Below, piece by piece: positions 1-5,987 of a stretch of DNA of 12,334 nucleotides. Numbering within the stretch: position 1 is the stretch's first letter; every line of letters begins with the position of its first letter. The notes below the pieces were generated by a model. The model was not told the origin of the DNA. It saw only the letters and a program-made list of their open reading frames with translations, and ran no database searches. The stretch lies in NCBI GenBank assembly GCA_964556665.1, contig CAZKXU010000098.1:1-12334 (forward strand), written 5' to 3'. The position numbers and the translations under genes were made by a program. This DNA is from CAZKXU01 sp964556665. GTDB lineage: Bacteria; Bdellovibrionota_C; UBA2361; CAZKXU01.

Positions 1-57
1 CGGGTACCAAGTAAGCGCGGACACTCAAAATTCCATTTTCCGGTGAGGCAGTACAAA

Positions 58-1611
58 CTATTTAGCTAATCCAAAGTTTCTCGATCCTAGCATTATCATA
101 TTTAAAGCTTCTAGTCCTTCATCTGTTGATACTAGAAGAACATCTCCAGCAATGGAAATATATCCGTCACTTCTACATAAGCTGTCTATAGTTCTTACTG
201 TTTGGAGCATATTCGGCCCTCCCTCAATGTATTGAAATACATTGTGCACTAATACCAAATCAGCTGACGGTTCAGTCTGAGGAATCGACTTTTTATCAGT
301 AATATCGCTGACTAAGTAGTCAATATGTGTGCTCAATTCCTGACAAGGGGCAAAGCCACCTCTAGCTCTATAAAAGAATTTGTGAAATCTTTCATCTGAT
401 GGCAGTGATGAGGTGGGATAAATTATAGCTAGTTCGGTGCCCTTATTACGTGAATTAATTAAAAATCGCATAGTTGGATTCTCTCTGCTAAGGACTTTTA
501 TCTCATAATCTAACCTGCCTCGTAGTTTGTGCGTATCAAGAAAACGCTCTACTGACATCGCCAAAGACAAAGGCTCTTCGTTCATTCCTATACCAACTAC
601 AGTGAAGCGTAATTTGTTATCACCTCTACTAAGAGCACGCTCTGAGAGTATGCTAAGATGAGCATCCAACTTGGTCCAGAATGTTCCCACAGGCCTAAAG
701 AATGCTGACTGAGATTCTCTCACCCACTCTGCAACAGGATAGCCAGCTACATGAAAGTGCTCAATTAATTTCTTTTGTGCTGGAGTTAGTTGATACGGAT
801 TGATGGCTGCTAACACATCCCAAGGATCTCCTCTAAACTCAGGAAATCCCAGATCACGGCATGTCATTGCAATGGCCCGATTTAATGCCATAGTCAAAGT
901 CTTGGGAAAGCTTTGGCCTATTACTTTCTCTGGGTAGCAACAAGAAAATACACAAGGCTGAAAAATCCCTAAATACCTTGAGATAGGTTGCTCCTTAGTC
1001 GGCTCGTTAACATGTGATAGATCTACTATGGGTGTTGAAGGTTTAAAGATGCCTATAAGTGCTTTAGCCGCTGCAGATAAGTTACCTATAATCAATGCAA
1101 GCTTTCCAATTTCATCATCTATGGTTGTCAATGCAGATAAGTAGTGTGCTGCAAAGCTGTGAAGTATGGGAAATCTCAATGCAGCATCATAGATCATCTT
1201 TGGCAGGCGTCTAACATCCCCTTCGAGTAATGGATGAGAACTAATTCGAGTTATTCCCTCCTGACGATACAGATCGCACAAGCAGAAGGCCTGGGCTAAT
1301 TTGGCACCTAAGGCGAGAGAGGCTTTCCTATTATAATCTACCGGTAGACGATCAAGATTAAGAACCGGCATTCTTGCAGATCGGTCAATTGCAACGTCTG
1401 GCATGTTTGGACCAAGGTGAAGAGTTCTGATGCGATGAGTCGGTAATTTACAATTCCCAAGAACATCGAGCACCTCTCTTAGATTGTGCGATCTTACCAT
1501 CTCATCTTGGGTCTTAACCAAAGGTTTTAATCCCGCATCTTTTTCTGTATCTGGAGCAGCAAGTGCTGCTAAACCAGTAACGGGATGATTTGGTATTGTA
1601 GCGGGTCCCAT
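58..1611 (-). CDS. Protein with C-terminal CheR-like methyltransferase fold and long unknown N-terminus
   Basis: A 517-residue protein. Roughly residues 300-495 follow the order of a CheR/SAM-dependent methyltransferase. The strand plus loop VVGIGMNEEPLSLAM (338-352) matches the CheR GCSTGEEPYSLAM loop. Next come a second strand (IKVLSREN), an FF-x-GGF segment (412-420) resembling the CheR FF...GGY stretch, an acidic strand end (VSDITD), and DLVLVHNVFQYIEGG (451-465), which matches CheR DLIFCRNVLIYF. CheR enzymes methylate chemoreceptor glutamates using SAM. The glycine of GEEP is Asn here and the RN pair is HN, so activity and substrate are uncertain. The first ~300 residues, far longer than the CheR helical N-domain, match nothing I recognise. 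No chemoreceptor, CheB or CheA gene is in the window, so a chemotaxis role is not supported. It is the last gene of a minus-strand unit, 28 bases after the 49-residue peptide. No clear ribosome binding site precedes the ATG; Met38 is a possible alternative start. Confidence 0.72.
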   Translation of the reverse strand: MGPATIPNHPVTGLAALAAPDTEKDAGLKPLVKTQDEMVRSHNLREVLDVLGNCKLPTHRIRTLHLGPNMPDVAIDRSARMPVLNLDRLPVDYNRKASLALGAKLAQAFCLCDLYRQEGITRISSHPLLEGDVRRLPKMIYDAALRFPILHSFAAHYLSALTTIDDEIGKLALIIGNLSAAAKALIGIFKPSTPIVDLSHVNEPTKEQPISRYLGIFQPCVFSCCYPEKVIGQSFPKTLTMALNRAIAMTCRDLGFPEFRGDPWDVLAAINPYQLTPAQKKLIEHFHVAGYPVAEWVRESQSAFFRPVGTFWTKLDAHLSILSERALSRGDNKLRFTVVGIGMNEEPLSLAMSVERFLDTHKLRGRLDYEIKVLSRENPTMRFLINSRNKGTELAIIYPTSSLPSDERFHKFFYRARGGFAPCQELSTHIDYLVSDITDKKSIPQTEPSADLVLVHNVFQYIEGGPNMLQTVRTIDSLCRSDGYISIAGDVLLVSTDEGLEALNMIMLGSRNFGLAK

Positions 1612-1639
1612 AGCGGTACGCCCAGCTTGCGTAGTGACG

Positions 1640-1789
1640 TTACCGATGAAGTTGTCTTGAAAATAGCGCTTCCTCAGCTTCAGTAAAGACTACGATTGCT
1701 ATCATTATTGTAGCTGCAACAATCCAAAAGATTGATTTCATCAAAATATATCTAGCGGAGAGTTGAATATGACGAGGTAAAGTACTCAT
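1640..1789 (-). CDS. Small single-helix membrane peptide (49 aa), translationally coupled
   Basis: Reading the minus strand from the ATG at 1789 gives 49 codons and a TAA at 1640-1642. The start codon shares ATGA with the TGA stop of the upstream 151-residue gene, the classic four-base coupling overlap. Residues 1-16 are polar and basic (MSTLPRHIQLSARYIL). Residues 17-35 form one hydrophobic helix (MKSIFWIVAATIMIAIVVF), followed by an acidic then basic tail (TEAEEALFSRQLHR). An internal Met17 would give a 33-residue version beginning MKS. A membrane anchor, or a small partner of the two-helix protein upstream or of the CheR-like protein downstream, is inference only. I recognise no family. 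The support is the overlap, the clean membrane-peptide composition and the good fit in the gap between two genes. Confidence 0.62.
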   Translation of the reverse strand: MSTLPRHIQLSARYILMKSIFWIVAATIMIAIVVFTEAEEALFSRQLHR

Positions 1790-2241
1790 TGCTGCAAAAC
1801 CATAAAAGAGCCCTTGCTATTAGCTTCGCTAGCAGTATCCAATTGCATTCTCGAGGCACAGTCTATACATATTCCATGAGAGCATTTTATATCACCAGCC
1901 TTATCTAAAAACTCCTCCATTGGCACCCATTTACCATTGAGTTCGAGCTTTCGACACCATGCACATACCCTCAGCAAACTCTCTAGATAGTGAAGTTTGC
2001 TCAGGAGACAACTTGTGTAGGCAATGACCGAAAAACCGACAAGTGCAATTGCAACAGATTCAAGGGCTGCCTCATCCCAAGTTCCCGGCCCAAACCACGA
2101 GCCAAGCCAATGGTAAGGAAGTATCACCCCCTCATCCAACCAAGTAACAAAAAAAAGTATTATGAAGCCGACTGCCTCTCCAATTAGAATTAATTTGTGC
2201 TTAGATAGTTGATTATTCATATCTAGACTGAAAAAAATCAA
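1786..2241 (-). CDS. Two-helix membrane protein with C-terminal double-CxxC module
   Basis: A 151-residue protein with two hydrophobic helices (about 17-36 and 59-80), a short juxtamembrane linker (KLHYLESLLR), and a C-terminal module with CAWC at 93-96 and SHGICIDC at 121-128. The pattern CxxC - about 10 residues - W - E - SHGxCxxC is a known module at the ends of many PAS, response-regulator and sensor proteins, usually read as CxxCKxIR...W...SHGxCPxC. Small two-helix proteins with the same tail also occur as conserved hypotheticals. The paired cysteines suggest a metal-binding or redox role, but this is not proven. An alternative start at Met8 (ATG ending at 2220) would give MNNQLSK. The first ATG has a weak AGAG upstream and is kept. 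Its stop overlaps the start of the 49-residue peptide. The 83-residue gene lies 24 bases upstream, so the four genes probably share a transcript. Confidence 0.85.
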   Translation of the reverse strand: MIFFSLDMNNQLSKHKLILIGEAVGFIILFFVTWLDEGVILPYHWLGSWFGPGTWDEAALESVAIALVGFSVIAYTSCLLSKLHYLESLLRVCAWCRKLELNGKWVPMEEFLDKAGDIKCSHGICIDCASRMQLDTASEANSKGSFMVLQQ

Positions 2242-2265
2242 TGCATCTCTGAAGCGATTCGTATA

Positions 2266-2517
2266 CTAAGATCTTTGATAACTGGGCTGTGTAAGAGCTA
2301 GATCCAATGTTCCCAAAGCTGTCTTCATTTTACTCTGACTCTTTGTAGCAACAACGATATTAACTTTATTATTTATATTTATCTTCTCAAATGTGACAGA
2401 TATCGTTCTGGGCGACTCAAAGTAGTGGTTTGGAATTAAGCAGTAAGGATAATCAGAGAGTAGATCCGCTTCTCTATCGTGGGAAGTGCTCCTATAAGAG
2501 AGTTGGGCGTCCTGCAT
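2266..2517 (-). CDS. Small hypothetical protein, first gene of the CheR-like unit
   Basis: An 83-residue protein that I do not recognise. It has no signal peptide or membrane helix. The N-terminal half is polar with Tyr, Ser and Asp (residues 1-35). The second half reads like alternating beta strands (TISVTFEKININNKVNIVVA) followed by a short Lys/Leu-rich, probably helical end. The strongest argument that it is real is the minus-strand GAGGAGA at 2523-2529, five bases before the ATG. This is the best Shine-Dalgarno match in the window. It lies 24 bases upstream of the two-helix membrane protein on the same strand, so it likely leads the operon. It may be a small regulator or partner protein, but nothing in the sequence shows this. 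Confidence 0.72.
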   Translation of the reverse strand: MQDAQLSYRSTSHDREADLLSDYPYCLIPNHYFESPRTISVTFEKININNKVNIVVATKSQSKMKTALGTLDLALTQPSYQRS

Positions 2518-2522
2518 AAATG

Positions 2523-2529
2523 TCTCCTC
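2523..2529 (-). promoter_or_regulatory. Strong Shine-Dalgarno sequence for the 83-residue gene
   Basis: The minus strand reads GAGGAGA-CATTT-ATG. This is a near-consensus anti-16S match with five bases to the start. It fixes the start of the small gene at 2517 and contrasts with most other starts here, which have no such sequence. Confidence 0.75.
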
Positions 2530-2663
2530 ATTTTTATATTCCTGATATTAGACGTAAAAGATATCAACAATATTCATTCAGCTAGCCGCCCTTTCTCAGA
2601 AGTATTTAAACATACTCATTTCAACAATTAGAGATATTTTCTCAATTAATTGGGAAGCTATTA

Positions 2664-2800
2664 CGTAATTGCTCAAAAGTGTAGGGAAAGCATAAGTTGC
2701 ACTGGGAGCGCGGGCTTCCAGCCCGCAAAGAAGTAGCAGTGAATTCGTTTGCGGGCAGGATGCCCGCGCTCCCAGTGCCCACGCATTTTGAGCAATTACG
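2664..2800. repeat. 137-base composite element with 15-base terminal inverted repeats
   Basis: CGTAATTGCTCAAAA at 2664-2678 and TTTTGAGCAATTACG at 2786-2800 are perfect inverted repeats. They enclose the 76-base hairpin element at 2701-2776. The right end recurs beside the copy at 11613-11688 as TTTGAGCAATTGCG, the same ~10 bases beyond the hairpin, so the flank belongs to a mobile or templated unit and is not chance. No coding capacity and no clear target duplication are seen. It could be a small MITE-like element or an extended REP/BIME-type unit. Confidence 0.7.
2701..2776. repeat. Family 1 hairpin repeat, copy 1
   Basis: The outer arms ACTGGGAGCGCGGGC and GCCCGCGCTCCCAGT pair perfectly over 15 bases. 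Each half is also a hairpin by itself: GCGGGCT-tcc-AGCCCGC at 2710-2726 and GCGGGCA-gga-TGCCCGC at 2751-2767, separated by 24 bases. The element can therefore form one long stem or a three-way structure. It resembles the GC-rich REP-like elements spread by RAYT transposases in many bacteria, but no such gene is in the window. It lies just after the 3' end of the lipoprotein operon. Confidence 0.9.
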
Positions 2801-2836
2801 ATATTTCTGATAGTTTCACCAAAGTTAGGCTAAACC

Positions 2837-3697
2837 TTACCTACCTAAAGCATCCAGATTATTTCGAGCGATAGTAAAGTTAGAGTCGAGTCTAACTGCC
2901 TCACGAAATTCAAACTCAGCGTCGCTAAGACGGTTGAGCGAGAGATAGACCTCACCTAGACTGTTATGAAAGTACGCATTATCTGGACAAAGCCTTAAAG
3001 CTCGGCGTAAATGAAATAACTTATCTGCACTTTCAACAGCGGCATTAGCCTTGCCAGCTTCCGCCAACCCCTCCTTACATTCGGTCCCAGAAACTGCGGA
3101 ATTAGCAGCAGCATACTTATTAACTTCAGCTAAATTAGGTTTATTTAAGGGTACACTTTTATCTGTAACAGGCTTGCTATCCGTTGTTGAGATCGTTTTT
3201 TCTACGACCCCAGAGCGATGCGCTGTGCCTACTCTCTTTGTATCATTTTTTGAAGTTGACCTTGGAGTATACGGATATCTCTTGTAGGCAGCTTTTGGCG
3301 CATCATAGGCAGAGGATCTAAAGCTTCCAGAATCCTGATTTATTCTTCTTAGCTCCTCTATTTCAGCACGCTGCGCCCTTAAATTAATCTCCTGCCGCTC
3401 GATAGCCTCATCCTGAGTACGGATAGCCTCCTCCTGCCCTTCCAGTGCGCTTCCAACAGCCGCGCCTGCTGCTGTGCCTGCCACTGCTCCTACCAGCAGG
3501 CCGGTTCCGGCATCTCCGGTCTGATTGCCGACGATCGCACCAAGACCCGCGCCGATGACACCGCCGGTTGCTGCTGCGACATTAGTGGTGTTATTAAACT
3601 CCGCCCCCTGAAACTGCTCCTGAATCTGAGCACAGGAGGAAACGACTATAGAGACAACAACTAATATAGAAATCTTGATATAGTTTTTCATCTTCAT
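2837..3697 (-). CDS. Glycine-zipper lipoprotein with TPR-like C-terminus
   Basis: A 286-residue protein. A basic start and hydrophobic stretch end in the lipobox VSSC with Cys22 as the predicted lipidated residue, so it is an exported lipoprotein, probably attached to the outer membrane. Residues 44-85 are a glycine zipper (GGVIGAGLGAIVGNQ...VGSALEG), as in OsmB/YMGG-type envelope proteins, able to pack in or on membranes. Residues 86-120 are a charged coiled coil (EEAIRTQDEAIERQE). Residues 121-205 are a polar, low-complexity linker. Residues 222-286 read as one to two TPR units (LRLCPDNAYFHNSLGEVYLS; EFEFREAVRLDSN). It follows a shorter paralogue by 42 bases and closes the lspA operon. The start could also be Met3; neither has a good ribosome binding site. 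A role in envelope integrity or as a scaffold is inferred from the family. Confidence 0.9.
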   Translation of the reverse strand: MKMKNYIKISILVVVSIVVSSCAQIQEQFQGAEFNNTTNVAAATGGVIGAGLGAIVGNQTGDAGTGLLVGAVAGTAAGAAVGSALEGQEEAIRTQDEAIERQEINLRAQRAEIEELRRINQDSGSFRSSAYDAPKAAYKRYPYTPRSTSKNDTKRVGTAHRSGVVEKTISTTDSKPVTDKSVPLNKPNLAEVNKYAAANSAVSGTECKEGLAEAGKANAAVESADKLFHLRRALRLCPDNAYFHNSLGEVYLSLNRLSDAEFEFREAVRLDSNFTIARNNLDALGR

Positions 3698-3739
3698 AAC
3701 TCAATTTTTAAAAATCATCTGGCTGCAATTGCGGCCTGG

Positions 3740-4189
3740 CTAGTAAGTCCTCCCCCGATCGGATTCAACCTCCGGCCTATTGAAGCTGTCATCTTCTTCT
3801 GCTGGCTCCGGATCCTCATTCCTCTTCAGCCGTTTATACCTATCATCCTGATACTCCTGTCTCCTCAAGTCCTCGAGCTCACGGCGCTGCCGCTCTAACT
3901 CCTCCTCCTGTCGCCGCAATAGCTCCTCCTGCCGCGCAGCATCCTCTCTCGTATTTTGCTGTGACTTTCCAAGTAACCCACCAATGAGAGCACCTGAACC
4001 GGCTCCAATGGCGACCCCTGGGCCAGCATGCCCACTTTGACTCCCTACTATTGCGCCAAGCCCTGCTCCAAGTGCAGCACCGGTCAAAGCTCCTGCCTCC
4101 GGCGCGCCGACACTATCAACTGAACAGCTCGTTAATAAGAGCACGCTTATAATATTCACTTTAAAGATTATTCCCTTCTTGTTACGCAT
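3740..4189 (-). CDS. Glycine-zipper coiled-coil lipoprotein
   Basis: A 149-residue protein with a basic, hydrophobic leader and lipobox LTSC (Cys22), hence a predicted lipoprotein. Residues 32-74 form a glycine zipper containing GAGLGAIVGSQSGHAGPG. This matches almost word for word the GAGLGAIVGNQTGDAGTG of the next gene, so the two are paralogues. Residues 80-112 are a very regular Glu/Arg/Gln coiled coil (RQEELLRRQEEELERQ). The tail is acidic and probably disordered. It lies 39 bases downstream of lspA and 42 bases before its longer paralogue. The latter adds a linker and TPR part, so the pair looks like a duplication followed by domain gain or loss. The start has no obvious Shine-Dalgarno sequence. 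Its function is not known beyond an envelope location. Confidence 0.9.
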   Translation of the reverse strand: MRNKKGIIFKVNIISVLLLTSCSVDSVGAPEAGALTGAALGAGLGAIVGSQSGHAGPGVAIGAGSGALIGGLLGKSQQNTREDAARQEELLRRQEEELERQRRELEDLRRQEYQDDRYKRLKRNEDPEPAEEDDSFNRPEVESDRGRTY

Positions 4190-4228
4190 GGGCTGTATTT
4201 TACAACAACGGTTGAAGTTGGGAAAGAG

Positions 4229-4720
4229 TTATATCTTACTAGTTTCTTGGGAGCTGCTTAGATTTCTGGGTTTATAAAGTAGCAGCAAAGCTACCCCTAC
4301 CGTTATACAGCTATCGGCGAGGTTAAATGCTGGCCAGTGCCACTCTGCATAGTAAAAATCAAGAAAGTCAGTCACCATTCCCATACGCATACGGTCAACA
4401 ACATTTCCAAGCGCTCCACCAAAAATCATCGCTAGTGCTGCTTGCGGCAGAGTAGACTGATAATCCCGGTGTCGAAAGAGGTAGATGACTACTCCCAATG
4501 CCAACATAGTTGCAAGAGAGAGAGAGAGCTCCCTAACACCATCTGGCAGACCTGCCATCATTCCAAAAGCTGCGCCACGATTAAATGTTAGAGTAAGGTT
4601 AAAGATGCCAGGTACAACTGTTAGATATTCCCCCTGTGCAAAGTTTGCAATAATTAAAGCCTTGCTCAGTTGATCAAGAACTACAACTAGAATGACAGTG
4701 ATAAAAATTAGTTTTTTCAT
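4229..4720 (-). CDS. lspA: Lipoprotein signal peptidase (signal peptidase II)
   Basis: A 163-residue inner-membrane aspartic protease that cleaves prolipoprotein leaders just before the lipidated cysteine. Length and layout are typical, with four hydrophobic helices (about 4-20, 66-84, 92-107, 132-148). Family motifs are present: DQLSK near residue 16, FNRGAAFGM (46-54), GGALGNVVDR (101-110), TDFLDFYY (117-124) and PAFNLADS (130-137). The catalytic aspartate pair is expected at D118 and D136, with D109 also conserved. It sits inside an operon of three predicted lipoproteins: the WD40-like one ends 29 bases upstream and two glycine-zipper lipoproteins follow. All would be its substrates. Isoleucyl-tRNA synthetase, a common lspA neighbour, is absent. 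The start at MKKLIF is the natural one, though its ribosome binding site is weak. Confidence 0.97.
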   Translation of the reverse strand: MKKLIFITVILVVVLDQLSKALIIANFAQGEYLTVVPGIFNLTLTFNRGAAFGMMAGLPDGVRELSLSLATMLALGVVIYLFRHRDYQSTLPQAALAMIFGGALGNVVDRMRMGMVTDFLDFYYAEWHWPAFNLADSCITVGVALLLLYKPRNLSSSQETSKI

Positions 4721-4749
4721 ATCTTGGAAAGAATTTACCTTACTTAGTA

Positions 4750-5895
4750 CTACATTAGATCAAAAACAGATCTACCATCACTCCCCATAATTCTCGATCC
4801 CGCCAACGCAATTTTCTTAGCACCTTTTGCATCAATGCTTTTTTCTACCTCAAAGGATACTGTCTTAACCCTTGAGACCGGATCTATTTTAGTATCTGAT
4901 TTCCAGATTTTAAGCTCTCGCTCCCGACCCAAGGTGGCTATTCTCCCATCTGGCAATAGAATCATGCTATTGATTATACCTTTATTTGCCAAAAATGAGC
5001 CTGCCAACTCAAAACCTCTGACACTCCAAACTTCAACCATTCCAGAGGCAAGACCTACTATCAAACTCTCTCCATCAGGACTAACAAGAATATGATCTAT
5101 CCTATCTGCAGCACCACGGGAGGCTCTTACGCGGGAGACTTTGTCAGCAAAAAATCTCGGTGCAAAAATATTTTTGTCATACTCCCCGGAAAAAGGGTCG
5201 GCGTCATACCTAAGCCAAGCATATAAATTCCCGTTCCAGTCACCACTAAAAAAAACCCGTGTATCAGGATGATAAGCTACTGCGCTGATTACAGTTGAGT
5301 GAGCTGCGTAGCGCTCAAAATATTTAGCCCTCTTTACGACTGTATCTGCTTCCTTATCCTGCAAAAATAGCCAACGATACAGACTCCCTTCAACGGTTCC
5401 TATGAGCAGCGCCTGTCCGTCCGGCTCAAAAATGAGATCTGTAACGCGTGACCTAACAACCTTCTCCTTTTTCTGGCCATTATAAGGATCTAACACGATT
5501 ACTCTGTCTGATAAGGCTAACCCTAGAGTCGCTGTTTTAGCGACAGCCGACTTTCTGATACCTGTCGGTAGTGATATGATTGGACAAAGCTTGCCAGCAC
5601 TGTTTAATAAACCCAAAGTATTACTAACTACCAAAAGCCCATTATCACCATCTGCCAATGCAATCGGAAAAAGATCAGTAATATCAGCATCATACTTGGC
5701 ATGATAACAGCTCATGCGATTCAGCCTCCACTTACTCTGAAGTTCTTCGGCTGGACTTCTCCCAGCATTAATGGCATCATCCATGGGAGCATCCCGGCCC
5801 AACCCCTTAGCAGGAATATTTGGCCCGGTACAGGATAGAAGACAGGAAACGATTAAGCTCAACAGGGCAAAGAGCTTTAACTGGTATAATTTCAT
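4750..5895 (-). CDS. WD40-like beta-propeller lipoprotein
   Basis: A 381-residue protein. The leader ends in LLSC with Cys22 the likely lipidated residue (Cys18 is also present). From about residue 70 on, repeated blade-like units are visible, each with a PDG or similar turn and a W/hydrophobic end strand: LIFEPDG...LYRWLF (154-177), VAYHPD...LYAWLRY (206-230), ILVSPDG...VEVWSVRG (269-294) and MILLPDG...LKIWKSD (311-334). There are weaker units before (70-140) and after. These resemble WD40 repeats without the canonical GH, and suggest a six- or seven-bladed propeller used for protein binding in the periplasm or on the outer membrane. It is the first gene of the lspA operon and is divergent from the DEAD-box gene across 92 bases. 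A BamB/PQQ-type propeller is an alternative but the WD ends argue against it. The binding partner is unknown. Confidence 0.85.
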   Translation of the reverse strand: MKLYQLKLFALLSLIVSCLLSCTGPNIPAKGLGRDAPMDDAINAGRSPAEELQSKWRLNRMSCYHAKYDADITDLFPIALADGDNGLLVVSNTLGLLNSAGKLCPIISLPTGIRKSAVAKTATLGLALSDRVIVLDPYNGQKKEKVVRSRVTDLIFEPDGQALLIGTVEGSLYRWLFLQDKEADTVVKRAKYFERYAAHSTVISAVAYHPDTRVFFSGDWNGNLYAWLRYDADPFSGEYDKNIFAPRFFADKVSRVRASRGAADRIDHILVSPDGESLIVGLASGMVEVWSVRGFELAGSFLANKGIINSMILLPDGRIATLGRERELKIWKSDTKIDPVSRVKTVSFEVEKSIDAKGAKKIALAGSRIMGSDGRSVFDLM

Positions 5896-5987
5896 TTTTT
5901 TGTTAAGTTAAAGCATTAATCCGGTTTCATATAACACGGTATATCATCAGGCAGTGTTTCACAATAAAAGCATAGTGTATTTTTGTT
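5896..5987. promoter_or_regulatory. Divergent intergenic region between lipoprotein operon and DEAD-box gene
   Basis: Ninety-two AT-rich bases lie between two start codons facing away from each other, so promoters for both directions must be here or within the genes. I see no convincing -35/-10 pair in either direction and no Shine-Dalgarno sequence before either ATG. Poly-T or poly-A stretches sit immediately next to both starts. Confidence 0.5.

Larger units (their letters stand above)
2518..2836. other. 319-base gap between two minus-strand operons
   Basis: No gene is visible. The part next to 2517 (2530-2660) is AT-rich and must hold the promoter of the 83-residue gene, but I cannot find a -35/-10 pair with good spacing. 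It contains the short imperfect palindrome AGTATTTAAACATACT at 2601-2616, a possible protein site. The rest (2664-2800) is the repeat element listed separately. Confidence 0.6.

Noticed and set aside
1..57. Possible end of an insertion sequence at the left edge
   Set aside because: The short sequence has no verifiable terminal repeat or transposase fragment within the window.
1990..2187. Plus-strand open frame opposite the two-helix membrane protein
   Set aside because: It is antisense to a gene with a recognised cysteine module, and its product is a Lys/Arg/Pro-rich shadow.
2601..2616. Operator palindrome AGTATTTAAACATACT
   Set aside because: Imperfect, AT-rich and short; without a second copy it is likely chance, so it is noted only as part of the gap.
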